Source of the DNA: Bacillota bacterium
GTDB lineage: Bacteria; Bacillota; Clostridia; Acetivibrionales; DSM-1351
Direction: 5' to 3'
NCBI GenBank assembly: GCA_023409265.1
Contig: JAEYHZ010000020.1
Coordinates: 1-30,573 of the forward strand
Length of the DNA: 30,573 nt
Of the stretch, positions 7,137 to 15,514 are shown piece by piece. The position numbers and the translations under genes are program-made. The first letter of the stretch is position 1. Every line of letters starts with the position of its first letter. Under the pieces are notes generated by a model. That model was not told where the DNA came from and made no database searches. It saw only the letters and a list, made by a program, of their open reading frames with translations.

Positions 7137-8327
7137 ATGTTTGAAAAAATAGTAGAAAAGCCTGTCAGAAGAGCAGTTGGGCTAATGTCCGGGACTTCTG
7201 TTGATGGAATTGATGCCGCTGTAGTTGAAATAGTGACCGGTAAAGAATCAGTTGATATTAAATTATGCGCTTTTGACAATATTCCTTACAATGACTCAAT
7301 TCGAGTTAAAATTTTTGAGTTATTTGATGTTAAAACTTCAACAGTAGATAAAATAGGCTACATGAACTTTTTGTTAGGGGAACTATTTGCAGACGCTGCT
7401 TTAGCAGTTATTAAAAAATCAGGTTTTAATTCAAAAGATATTGATTTCATAGGGTCACACGGACAGACTATTTTTCATCAGCCTAAATGCTGTATGGATG
7501 ACGGCTATGATATAAAATATTCCGTTCAGATAGGAGAAGGTGCTGTTATAGCAGCCAGAACAGGTATTCCCTGTGTTTCAGATTTCCGGACTGCGGATAT
7601 TGCAGTTGGCGGACAGGGAGCTCCTCTGGTTCCATTTACCGAATATATGCTATATAGAAATTCATTAAAAAACGTACTTCTTCAGAATATCGGCGGAATA
7701 GGCAATATAACTGTTATTCCGGCTGCCTCTGATATATTGGGAATATCGGCTTTTGATACAGGGCCTGGAAACATGGTCATAGACGGTTTGGTACAAAAGC
7801 TCACTAATGGGAAAGTCTTATATGATAAAGATGGAGAAATAGCAAAAAAGGGATCCTGTCACAACCGGTTATTTACTGAGTTAATAAAAAATCCTTATTT
7901 CCATATAGCTCCTCCAAAGTCAACCGGTCGGGAACTGTTTGGAAAAGCCTATGTTGATATGATTTATAATTATATGCTGCAAAATGATATTTCCAATGAG
8001 GATGGTATAGCCACTGTGACTTATTTTACTGCCTGGTCCATTGCCAGCTCCTACAGAAAATATATTAAACCAAAGTGCAGTGCAGACTATATTGTTATAG
8101 GCGGCGGGGGCAGTTATAACCGGACACTTGTAAATAATATCAGGGAAGAAATGCTGCTTGATAAGGTTCAGACCTATACACAGGAGCAGTTGGGTTACAG
8201 CAGTGATGCCAAGGAAGCTATTGCCTTTGCGCTGCTGGCCGACTATACAATTATGGCTAAAGCAAATAACGTGCCAGGTGTTACAGGTGCATCCAGAGAG
8301 GTTACTATGGGGAAGATAAGCCTTTAG
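7137..8327 (+). CDS. anmK: Anhydro-N-acetylmuramic acid kinase AnmK
   Basis: AnmK opens the 1,6-anhydro ring of anhydro-MurNAc and phosphorylates it to MurNAc-6-P with ATP, feeding MurQ. Family signatures are clear along the 396 residues: GLMSGTSVDGIDAA near the N-terminus, GSHGQTIFHQP, VSDFRTADIAVGGQGAPLVP, NIGGIGNIT, FDTGPGNMVIDG and a C-terminal IGGGGSYN. The start at 7137 follows GGAGGT by 6 bases; an in-frame TTG at 7122 upstream of that site is rejected. The enzyme is best known from Gram-negative recycling, where lytic transglycosylases make anhydro sugars. In this Gram-positive-type setting it implies use of anhydro-ended fragments from other bacteria, phage lysis or spore cortex enzymes. 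Confidence 0.95.
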   Translation: MFEKIVEKPVRRAVGLMSGTSVDGIDAAVVEIVTGKESVDIKLCAFDNIPYNDSIRVKIFELFDVKTSTVDKIGYMNFLLGELFADAALAVIKKSGFNSKDIDFIGSHGQTIFHQPKCCMDDGYDIKYSVQIGEGAVIAARTGIPCVSDFRTADIAVGGQGAPLVPFTEYMLYRNSLKNVLLQNIGGIGNITVIPAASDILGISAFDTGPGNMVIDGLVQKLTNGKVLYDKDGEIAKKGSCHNRLFTELIKNPYFHIAPPKSTGRELFGKAYVDMIYNYMLQNDISNEDGIATVTYFTAWSIASSYRKYIKPKCSADYIVIGGGGSYNRTLVNNIREEMLLDKVQTYTQEQLGYSSDAKEAIAFALLADYTIMAKANNVPGVTGASREVTMGKISL

Positions 8328-8407
8328 GCATAATTAAATAATAACTTCACCCTTTTAAGACGGCTATTTTCCGCCAATACGACTTTGTATTTAGAGGAGG
8401 GCTTCAA

Positions 8408-9370
8408 ATGATTACAAAATATGAAAGCAAATATAATGACGGGATAATTCAACTTTGGAACCGAACTGCAGTAAAGGATGGATACAAGGAATTAGATAAA
8501 ACAAGCCTTAATGAAATTTTCATAAACAATAAGTACTTTAAAGCGGATAATACCTTTATTCTTGATATGGATGGTGTAAAAGGTTTTGCGTGCGGATGTA
8601 CAGGAGAGGATTTGCCGCTGGGAGACAAGTCAGGTTACATTACATGCATTTTGCTGGATAAAGAATATGAAAGCGGGGAAAACTTCAAGTCATTACTTTG
8701 TTGTCTGGAGGATTTCTTCCGGGCAGCAGGCAAGAAACAGGCAGAAGTGCTTTTCTTCAACCCCATGATGTTACCCTGGTATATTCCCGAAACACCGGGA
8801 CACGAGCATAACAATGCTCCCGGGGTATTTACGGGAAGCTATTTTCATAAGAGTCTGCTGGAAAATTCGTATATTGAACGTGCTCGTGAATGCGCCATGT
8901 ATCTTGATTTGTCTGAATTTAGAATCCCGGAAAGCATTGTTGAAAAAGAAACAAAAGCTAATATTACAGGCTATGAAGTAGCTCTTTTTGACAGCTCAAG
9001 ACATCACGGAATTGAGGAAATGCTTCAAGGCTTTGACAATATATTATGGCAGAAAGAAATATCGGAATGTACAAAAAAACAGATTCCAGTGGTTGTTGCT
9101 GCCTATAAGGGCAAAGCGGTTGGCTTTGCAGGGCCTGTAATACGACAGGCAACAGGACGGGGTTATTTTGCAGGAATTGGTGTCCATCCCGCACATGAGG
9201 GACATGGTCTGGGCAGTATCCTTTTCTTTAGGTTATGTGAAGCATTTATAAATGTTGGTGCCGAATATATGTCTCTCTATACAGGGAACCAAAATCCAGC
9301 AATTAATATATATCTGAAAGCCGGTTTTAAAACGGTGAAAGAATTTGCAGTAATGAGAAAAGAATTATAA
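8408..9370 (+). CDS. GNAT N-acetyltransferase, possible glucosaminide acetyltransferase
   Basis: A 320-residue protein with a degenerate N-terminal GNAT-like half and a canonical C-terminal GNAT domain. The acetyl-CoA loop is in IGVHPAHEGHGLGSILFF (about residues 257-274), with a typical end NPAINIYLKAGFKTVKEFAV. Good SD (GGAGGG). Clostridium acetobutylicum has a described glucosamine/glucosaminide N-acetyltransferase (GlmA) encoded beside nagZ and a MurNAc/GlcNAc kinase. The same neighbourhood here suggests this protein re-acetylates de-N-acetylated sugars so that NagZ can cut them. That role is inference from context; generic GNAT membership is sure. Confidence 0.8.
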   Translation: MITKYESKYNDGIIQLWNRTAVKDGYKELDKTSLNEIFINNKYFKADNTFILDMDGVKGFACGCTGEDLPLGDKSGYITCILLDKEYESGENFKSLLCCLEDFFRAAGKKQAEVLFFNPMMLPWYIPETPGHEHNNAPGVFTGSYFHKSLLENSYIERARECAMYLDLSEFRIPESIVEKETKANITGYEVALFDSSRHHGIEEMLQGFDNILWQKEISECTKKQIPVVVAAYKGKAVGFAGPVIRQATGRGYFAGIGVHPAHEGHGLGSILFFRLCEAFINVGAEYMSLYTGNQNPAINIYLKAGFKTVKEFAVMRKEL

Positions 9371-9436
9371 GTAATAGATGGAGCTGAGCTATTACTAAGC
9401 TTTAAAGATAGAGACTTAATCCAAGGAGGCCGTACA

Positions 9437-10138
9437 ATGAGTGACAGTAAGATAACAATTTTAGCGATAGGCGGACATGTAGGCGATATGGAGCTTACAG
9501 CAGGTGGAGTTTTGGCGACACATTCCCTGAGAGGTGACAGCATAGTAACATTGGCCCTAACAGCAGGAGAAAAAGGGGCTCCTGCAGATATGGGGCTATT
9601 AGATTATCGTAAACAAAAGGTAAGGGAAGCTGAGACTTTTGCTGAAATGCTGGGCGGCAGGGCTATTGTATTCGATTATCCGGATGGTGAACTTCCTGAT
9701 AATGAAACAGTGCGTTATGAAGTTTGTGACGTTATCCGGGAAGTTAGGCCAAACGTAGTAATAACCCATTTTAAAAACAGTATGCATAAGGACCACAGTG
9801 CTACCCACAGAATAGTTAATGATGCCCGTTTTTATGCCGGAAATCCTTTTTTTGAACGTACAAATCCAGCGTTTTTTGCATCAAGACTATATTACGCAGA
9901 GAACTGGGAGGATGCGGTCGACTTTAAGCCTTATATTTATATGGACATTACAGAAGGATATGAGCTGTGGCAAAAGGCTGTAGCAACTCACTGGTTTGTT
10001 ACAGGCAGCAAGTCATTTCCATACCTTGAATATTATACTCACCTGAGCAGGATCAGAGGAATTGAGGCCAGAAAGATGAGGGCGGAATGCTTTGCCATAG
10101 CTCCTGAAACTATGAAACAAATAAAAGACTCACTTTAA
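9437..10138 (+). CDS. PIG-L/LmbE family deacetylase-like protein
   Basis: A 233-residue PIG-L family protein; relatives remove acetyl from GlcNAc-type substrates using zinc. The N-terminal motif, normally AHPDDxE, reads GGHVGDME: the zinc-binding His14 and Asp17 and Glu19 are kept, but the residue matching the catalytic-base Asp is Gly16. The downstream metal motif HKDH (His117-Asp119-His120) is intact. Strong SD (GGAGG). It follows the acetyltransferase gene by 66 bases. It could deacetylate an imported amino sugar, use a different catalytic residue, or hydrolyse another amide bond. Family is firm; activity is uncertain. Confidence 0.82.
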   Translation: MSDSKITILAIGGHVGDMELTAGGVLATHSLRGDSIVTLALTAGEKGAPADMGLLDYRKQKVREAETFAEMLGGRAIVFDYPDGELPDNETVRYEVCDVIREVRPNVVITHFKNSMHKDHSATHRIVNDARFYAGNPFFERTNPAFFASRLYYAENWEDAVDFKPYIYMDITEGYELWQKAVATHWFVTGSKSFPYLEYYTHLSRIRGIEARKMRAECFAIAPETMKQIKDSL

Positions 10139-10149
10139 TTCATAGATAC

Positions 10150-10233
10150 CCTTGCCGCAAGGCAAGGACGACAACGAAGATAAGCGGCAAAATGGCTAGC
10201 GTGAGGTGTATTGTACGTTGTCAATAGAGGGTA
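10150..10233. repeat. Dispersed intergenic repeat, copy 2
   Basis: This is the second copy of the element at 5-127. It opens with a perfect 7-bp hairpin, CCTTGCC and GGCAAGG around a GCAA tetraloop (10150-10167), continues with a purine-rich segment and GGCAAAATGGC, and ends in the block 10208-10233 shared with the first copy. It lies in the gap between the PIG-L gene and namZ. Confidence 0.6.
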
Positions 10234-10279
10234 AGATATCTGATTGAATTTACAGGTTTATGGGAATGTGGAGGTTCAA

Positions 10280-11422
10280 ATGGTTCTTAATGGGATTGAA
10301 CGCATTGATAAATACGAAAAACTTTTTAAAGGAAAGCGGATAGGATTGATAACCTCACCATCGGGTGTCGATAACAATTTTAGCTCAATAATCAGTTTAC
10401 TTCATGAAAAATATGAGCTTGCAGCATTGTTTTCCCCGGAACATGGAGTCAGGGGCGATATGGAAGCAGGAGCTCTGGTTGATACCTATTTAGACCCTTA
10501 TACAAATGTACCGGTTTATAGTCTGTACAGAAAGGATTCAAAGAGATTGACACCTGAAATGCTGGAACTGGTAGATCTTATCGTGTACGACATTCAGGAC
10601 GTCGGCACAAGGTATTTTACATTTATTAATACCATGCTCTATGCTCTTGAAGACTGTGCAAATAGCGGCAAGGAAGTTGTGGTGCTGGACAGAATAAACC
10701 CTCTTGATGGTGTGACGGTTGAGGGTAATATTTTAAAATCGGGTTTTAAATCCTTTGTAGGTGCTTATCCATTGTGCATGAGATACGGCCTCACTATTGG
10801 GGAATTTGCATTAATGGCAAATGCTCAGATGGGTTTTAACTGTCAATTGCATATAATAACTTGTGAAGGTTGGGATCGGAAAATGAAGTTTTCCGATACG
10901 AAACGCAGATGGGTAATGCCCACTATGGGAATTCCACGTTTTGAAACTGCTCTCCTGTATCCTGGAACCTGCCTTTTTGAAGGGACTAATCTTTCAGAGG
11001 GAAGAGGCACAACCTGTCCTTTTGAAATCATCGGAGCACCATTTATAGATGGTCAGCGGCTTGCAGACAATATGAACGGTAAAAAACTTCCCGGAGTGTT
11101 ATTCAGACCGGTACACTTTAAACCCACTACCTCAAAATATAATGGAGAAAAGTGTGAAGGCATCCAGGTTCATATTACAGATTACAATCAGCTTCTTGCT
11201 GTTAATACGGGAATTGAACTGCTTTATCAGGTGGCAGAAGATTATTCTGATAAATTTGAGTTTTTACCTCCTTATAAGGATGGGGCCAGGCAGTTCATAG
11301 ATCTCCTGTCAGGGGATGATGCCATAAGAACTGGCAGGATGAGCAAAAAGCTGCTGCTTGAGAGCTATAAACATGAAAGCTCTGAGTTTAAAAGAATTAA
11401 GGAGCAATTTCATATATACTGA
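10280..11422 (+). CDS. namZ: Cytoplasmic exo-beta-N-acetylmuramidase NamZ (DUF1343)
   Basis: NamZ enzymes (formerly DUF1343, B. subtilis YbbC) release MurNAc from the non-reducing ends of peptidoglycan chains. Diagnostic motifs are present: FSPEHGVRGD with Glu54, DIQDVGTRYFTF, DRINPLDG and EGTNLSEGRGT (about 234-244). The start at 10280 follows GGAGG by 6 bases, giving 380 residues; an in-frame TTG at 10244 precedes that site and is rejected. No signal peptide is seen with either start, unlike the secreted B. subtilis protein, so it should act in the cytoplasm on imported oligosaccharides. It is followed 83 bases later by nagZ, giving the alternating exo-enzyme pair. Confidence 0.92.
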   Translation: MVLNGIERIDKYEKLFKGKRIGLITSPSGVDNNFSSIISLLHEKYELAALFSPEHGVRGDMEAGALVDTYLDPYTNVPVYSLYRKDSKRLTPEMLELVDLIVYDIQDVGTRYFTFINTMLYALEDCANSGKEVVVLDRINPLDGVTVEGNILKSGFKSFVGAYPLCMRYGLTIGEFALMANAQMGFNCQLHIITCEGWDRKMKFSDTKRRWVMPTMGIPRFETALLYPGTCLFEGTNLSEGRGTTCPFEIIGAPFIDGQRLADNMNGKKLPGVLFRPVHFKPTTSKYNGEKCEGIQVHITDYNQLLAVNTGIELLYQVAEDYSDKFEFLPPYKDGARQFIDLLSGDDAIRTGRMSKKLLLESYKHESSEFKRIKEQFHIY

Positions 11423-11505
11423 TACAGAATTGTTTCAGGTTAATCATGCCAAAGGGATTTCCAGTAAAAATTCAAACGGCTATAGAAAATAATGGAGGTT
11501 GACCA

Positions 11506-13062
11506 ATGGTGCATAAAATGACTCTTCGGGAAAAAATCGGACAAATGATTATGGCGGGCTTTCCTGCTGCAGGCATAAGTCCTGAGTATAAAAAGCTGGT
11601 CCAGGATTATAAGATTGCAAACACTATACTTTTTTCACATAATATTATAAATAAACTTCAGGTCAAAGAGTTGTGCGCTGAACTTCAGCAATTAATTTCA
11701 GAGCACACGGGCCATAATGCGCTTATTGGGGTGGACCAGGAGGGCGGCATGGTTACGAGACTTCCTGAGGATGCAACAAACTTCCCGGGTGCCATGGCCA
11801 TAGCCGCAACAGGAAATCCTGAGAATGCGTATACTGCGGGATTTATTACCGGAATTGAACTCAAAACATTAGGGATTAATGTTAATATGGCACCTGATCT
11901 GGATATCAATTCCAACAAAAGGAATCCGGTTATAGGGGTCAGATCCTTCGGATACAACAAGGAGCAGGTTTCTCTTTATGGCTTGGAAATGATGAGAGGA
12001 TTGGGTACAGCTCAGGTGCTTCCAGTAGTTAAACACTTCCCGGGACATGGAGATACAGCAGTTGATTCACATATTGGTCTGCCAGTTATTGGTAAATCTA
12101 TAGATGAGCTAATGCAAAACGAACTTGTTCCATTCAATGCATCAATCATAAATGGGGCGGAAGCTGTAATGACTTCCCATATACTTTTCCCAAAGATAGA
12201 AAACGAAAATAAGCCTGCAACAATGTCTCGTAAAATTATAACAGGTCTGCTAAGGGAAAAGTTAGGTTTTAATGGTCTGGTTTTCTCTGATTGCCTCGAA
12301 ATGGATGCTGTAAAAAAGTTCTATGGAACGGCCAGAGGAGCTTTGGAGGCCATAAAGGCCGGAGTAAATATAGTATGTATATCCCATACCCCGGAACTGG
12401 TGGCGGAAACTGCTGAAATAGTTGAAGCTGCAGTAAAGAGCGGAGATTTACCAATTGAAACCATAAATACATCTGTCAGCAAAATATTGGAGTTCAAGCA
12501 AAAATATAACTCTGATGCGAACTATGATATTTCACTTGTGGGCTGTGAAGAACATAAAGCCATATCGAAAAGTATACGTGAGGAGAGCATAACTTTTGTA
12601 AACGGTAATGGAGAAAGCCTGCCTGCCGTTGACAGTCAGTCCCTGTTCATAGGAAGCTATGCCAACAGATCTACCCTGGTGTCAAGTTCCATTAACAAAA
12701 CCTTCAGCTTTCCGGAACATATGGCTAAAGAGTTCGGAGGTAAATATATTATTACACCTTTTAATCCACATGCCGAAGAGATTGAAAAAGTCCTTGAAAA
12801 AGCAGAGGGATATTCCAGTATTGTTTATGGAACCTACAACGGTCATTTGAATACTGGACAAATTGACCTGGCAAATAGGCTTTGTGAAATTAATAGGAAT
12901 GTGATTGTAATTGCTTTGAGGAATCCTTATGATCTTGGAATGATTGACAAAAGAGCTTTCACTTTTGCAGCATATGAATACACAACACTCATTTTTGATG
13001 CACTTACAAAAATATTCAGAGGTAATTTAAAACCGGCTGGTAAATTAAACGTAGTTATATAG
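11506..13062 (+). CDS. nagZ: Cytoplasmic beta-N-acetylglucosaminidase NagZ (GH3)
   Basis: A 518-residue GH3 beta-N-acetylhexosaminidase that removes GlcNAc from non-reducing ends. The NagZ-specific motif KHFPGHGDTAVDSHIGLP (176-193) carries the Asp187-His189 acid/base dyad, and the nucleophile is Asp262 in FSDCLEMDAV. Residues after about 340 form a C-terminal domain as in two-domain Firmicute NagZ proteins. The N-terminus (MVHKMTLREKIGQMIMAGFP) goes straight into the barrel without a signal peptide, so it is cytoplasmic. SD GGAGGT. The next gene's ribosome binding site overlaps this stop codon, so they are translationally linked. Confidence 0.94.
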   Translation: MVHKMTLREKIGQMIMAGFPAAGISPEYKKLVQDYKIANTILFSHNIINKLQVKELCAELQQLISEHTGHNALIGVDQEGGMVTRLPEDATNFPGAMAIAATGNPENAYTAGFITGIELKTLGINVNMAPDLDINSNKRNPVIGVRSFGYNKEQVSLYGLEMMRGLGTAQVLPVVKHFPGHGDTAVDSHIGLPVIGKSIDELMQNELVPFNASIINGAEAVMTSHILFPKIENENKPATMSRKIITGLLREKLGFNGLVFSDCLEMDAVKKFYGTARGALEAIKAGVNIVCISHTPELVAETAEIVEAAVKSGDLPIETINTSVSKILEFKQKYNSDANYDISLVGCEEHKAISKSIREESITFVNGNGESLPAVDSQSLFIGSYANRSTLVSSSINKTFSFPEHMAKEFGGKYIITPFNPHAEEIEKVLEKAEGYSSIVYGTYNGHLNTGQIDLANRLCEINRNVIVIALRNPYDLGMIDKRAFTFAAYEYTTLIFDALTKIFRGNLKPAGKLNVVI

Positions 13063-13074
13063 GGAGGTATTCAG

Positions 13075-14007
13075 TTGGGTAGATACGTTGTTGGCCTGGA
13101 TGGCGGAGGAACAAAAACCGAAGTAGTTGTATGTGATTTGAGCGGTAAAATTGTCAGTCAATTTAAGTCTGGTGCGATTAACGTAAACGGAGAATCAGTT
13201 AAAAATGTTGAAAATAATTTAAGCAGTATTTTCAAGAAAATAACCGAAGCTGCAGGCCCATCAGATGAATTTATATGTACATGTGTTGGTGCAGCCGGAA
13301 TAAGTAATTCCGCAGCAAAAGAAACTTTAAAAATGTCAATTGTTAATAGTGGATACTCGGGCAAGCTCATTATATCCGGAGACCATGAAACAGCTCTATA
13401 TGGAGCTCTTGGGAAAGCAGAAGGCATAATTATAATAGCTGGTACCGGTTCTATATGTTATGGAAAAAATAAGCAGAAGGAAGAGCATAGAACAGGCGGC
13501 TTCGGATATCTTATAGATGATGAAGGCAGTGGATATGCTATTGGCAGGGATATATTAAGTGCTATAGTGAGGGCTTTTGATGGACGCGGCAAGTGTACTG
13601 CACTATCAGATATGGTATTTTCACAGCTAAAAGTCAATTCCATAGAAGAGCTTATTGGATATATTTATAATAAGGAGACTAACAAACGCGATATAGCAAA
13701 ATTAGCGCCAAACCTGACTAATGCCTGTGCTCTCGGTGATAAGACCGCCCTGGAGATTGCTGACAAATGCGGTAATCAGCTTTTAAAATTGGTTAAACCC
13801 ATAGTTGATAAGCTTGATTTGCATGATAGTGAGATTGCACTTTCCGGAAGTATATTAATAAATGATGATTATATCAGAAACAACTTCTTAAAAAAATTAC
13901 TGGCTGTATATCCGGGTATTAAATGGTCGTACCCGAAAGCTGGAGCAGCATATGGTGCTGCTTTAATGGCATTGGAGTTTGGAGGAATTAATATGGATTT
14001 CCAATAG
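13075..14007 (+). CDS. murK: MurNAc/GlcNAc kinase (BadF/BadG ATPase family)
   Basis: A 310-residue sugar kinase of the BadF/BadG/BcrA/BcrD family. Phosphate-binding motifs GLDGGGTKT (about 7-15) and AGTGSICYG are visible. C. acetobutylicum MurK, also beside nagZ, phosphorylates both MurNAc and GlcNAc at O6; this protein would convert the sugars freed by NamZ and NagZ to MurNAc-6-P (for MurQ) and GlcNAc-6-P. The start is TTG at 13075, 7 bases after GGGAGGT, which overlaps the nagZ stop. It appears to be the last gene of the salvage operon. MurNAc versus GlcNAc preference cannot be told from sequence. Confidence 0.85.
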   Translation: MGRYVVGLDGGGTKTEVVVCDLSGKIVSQFKSGAINVNGESVKNVENNLSSIFKKITEAAGPSDEFICTCVGAAGISNSAAKETLKMSIVNSGYSGKLIISGDHETALYGALGKAEGIIIIAGTGSICYGKNKQKEEHRTGGFGYLIDDEGSGYAIGRDILSAIVRAFDGRGKCTALSDMVFSQLKVNSIEELIGYIYNKETNKRDIAKLAPNLTNACALGDKTALEIADKCGNQLLKLVKPIVDKLDLHDSEIALSGSILINDDYIRNNFLKKLLAVYPGIKWSYPKAGAAYGAALMALEFGGINMDFQ

Positions 14008-14031
14008 GTTCTGGTTGGTATCATGCTGATT

Positions 14032-14040
14032 TGGTATAAT
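14032..14040 (+). promoter_or_regulatory. Extended -10 promoter of the amidase gene
   Basis: TGGTATAAT is a perfect extended -10 element about 46 bases before the amidase start. A partial -35 (CTGGTT, 14011-14016) lies 18 bases upstream of the hexamer. It would let the amidase be expressed apart from the salvage operon, whose last stop is at 14007. Confidence 0.5.
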
Positions 14041-14085
14041 ATAATTAAAACTAATCACCAAAGAAACAGGAGCTTACTTGAATCT

Positions 14086-14967
14086 ATGAAAAACATACTA
14101 AAAATCATCTCTGTCAGTCTGGCACTATTGATATTTACAGGTTGTACAGCACAAAGTCAGAGTATGGTTAAAAATAATGAACTAAAAGAAAATAAGGCAT
14201 TGGAACTGAATGTGAAAGATGAAACCGGAAATAACAATCCGGCATCCTCCTCATTTGTGGAATTGGCAGCTAAGAGTTCAAAGGAAGGCAATGATAAAGA
14301 AACCGAAAAGAAGCCTCTTGAAGGCTTGACAATATGCATTGATGCAGGACATGGAAAAATCACAAAGAAGGTCCCAAAAACCGAGCCGCTGGCACCGGGG
14401 TCAAAGACCATGAAGGCAGCTGTGGCCAGCGGTACTACCGGTGTTGCTACAAAAATAACCGAAGAAAGTCTGAACCTGACAGTTTCGTTAAAGCTAAAAA
14501 AAGCTTTGGCTGATAAAGGCGCAAGTATAATCATGGTTAGAGATACACATGTATGTAATATGACCAATGTTGAGAGGGCAAAGTTCTGGAATGCCTCAGG
14601 TGCTGATCTTACCATAAGGATTCATGCAAACGGTTCAGAAAGCAAGAAAGCATCCGGGGTACTTATGATGGTTCCCGGTGATAAATATATCAAGGATAAG
14701 GATATGCTTGAAAAAAGTGCAAAAGCCGGCAAGTTCATTATGGAAGAGGTACTTAAAAGTACAAAGTCCAAGTCGGGAGGAACGGTAAAGAGTACCGACC
14801 TGACCGGCTTTAACTGGTCCGAGATACCTGTAATGCTTCTTGAAATGGGCTTCATGACCAATCCTCAGGAAGACAAGCTTCTTAATACTGCTGCCTACCA
14901 GAATAAAATAGTTTCGGGGATTGTAACCGGTGTTGAAAGGTATAATAGTTATATAAAGTCCAAATAG
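14086..14967 (+). CDS. Lipoprotein N-acetylmuramoyl-L-alanine amidase (Amidase_3)
   Basis: A zinc amidase that cuts the bond between MurNAc and L-Ala of the peptide stem, outside the membrane. From the ATG at 14086 it has 293 residues with a lipobox ending at Cys20 (LLIFTGC), a charged linker, and an Amidase_3 domain: IDAGHG (zinc His89), TEESLN (zinc Glu about 126), RIHANG (zinc His180) and the catalytic Glu in LLEMGFMTN. The ribosome binding site AGGAG lies 13 bases upstream, longer than ideal; an in-frame ATG at 14023 would add 21 residues lacking lipoprotein features. Its place after the operon suggests it strips peptides from glycan fragments before import, but it could also be a general wall hydrolase. 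Confidence 0.88.
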   Translation: MKNILKIISVSLALLIFTGCTAQSQSMVKNNELKENKALELNVKDETGNNNPASSSFVELAAKSSKEGNDKETEKKPLEGLTICIDAGHGKITKKVPKTEPLAPGSKTMKAAVASGTTGVATKITEESLNLTVSLKLKKALADKGASIIMVRDTHVCNMTNVERAKFWNASGADLTIRIHANGSESKKASGVLMMVPGDKYIKDKDMLEKSAKAGKFIMEEVLKSTKSKSGGTVKSTDLTGFNWSEIPVMLLEMGFMTNPQEDKLLNTAAYQNKIVSGIVTGVERYNSYIKSK

Positions 14968-15120
14968 AGTCAAAACAGAAAATTACATTCCATTGTTTCG
15001 TCGAAGGGAACCATAGGGTTCCCCGGTGAACAAGAAAATTTGCCCGCTATAGCCATATGAGCACTAAAAAACTGAAGCCTGCGAATTTTCTTAATTTTCT
15101 TCTAGCCCATTTATCTGCAT

Positions 15121-15462
15121 TTAACCAATTGCTTCAGAACCCTTTTCGCCGGTTCTGATTCTATAGCATTCCTCAACAGGTTGAACAAAAATCTTACCGT
15201 CTCCAATTTTACCTGTTCTGGCAACCTTCATTATTGCATCGATGGTTGGTTTTACATAATCATCATTAACAGCTATTTCAAAGCGTACTTTTGTTAACAG
15301 ATTTACAGTATTGACATTTCCTCTGTAGCTTTCTGTATACCCCATTTGCTGTCCGCAGCCTTTGACATGCGAAACAGTCATTTTGTGTATCTGAGCTTCA
15401 AATAAAGCTGCTTTAATATCTTCAACTGCTTCAGGTCTTACAATTGCTATTACCATTTTCAT
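15121..15462 (-). CDS. PII nitrogen regulatory protein (GlnB/GlnK type)
   Basis: A 113-residue PII signal protein, the trimer that senses ATP/ADP and 2-oxoglutarate and plugs ammonium channels. The N-terminus MKMVIAIVRPE and the C-terminal GDGKIFVQPVEE and RIRTGEKG are classical. In the T-loop (GYTESYRGNVNTVNLL) Tyr46 is kept, but position 51, the uridylylated Tyr in proteobacteria, is Asn. The start at 15462 follows GGAGG; an in-frame ATG at 15489 precedes that site and is rejected. It lies 52 bases after amt in the same direction, the usual amt-PII pair. Confidence 0.92.
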   Translation of the reverse strand: MKMVIAIVRPEAVEDIKAALFEAQIHKMTVSHVKGCGQQMGYTESYRGNVNTVNLLTKVRFEIAVNDDYVKPTIDAIMKVARTGKIGDGKIFVQPVEECYRIRTGEKGSEAIG

Positions 15463-15514
15463 AAGTAGCCTCCATGACTCCATATACAATTACATACGGT
15501 TATTTTCTTATTTA

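Noticed and set aside
14157..14615. Minus-strand open frame inside the amidase gene
   Set aside because: It is antisense to clear Amidase_3 motifs and has no homology-like pattern.
15006..15023. Hairpin GGGAACC/GGTTCCC as terminator between amidase and PII genes
   Set aside because: The stem is 7 bp and no T-run follows; an imperfect AAGAAAATT/AATTTTCTT pair nearby is also weak. A terminator is expected between these convergent genes but none is convincing.
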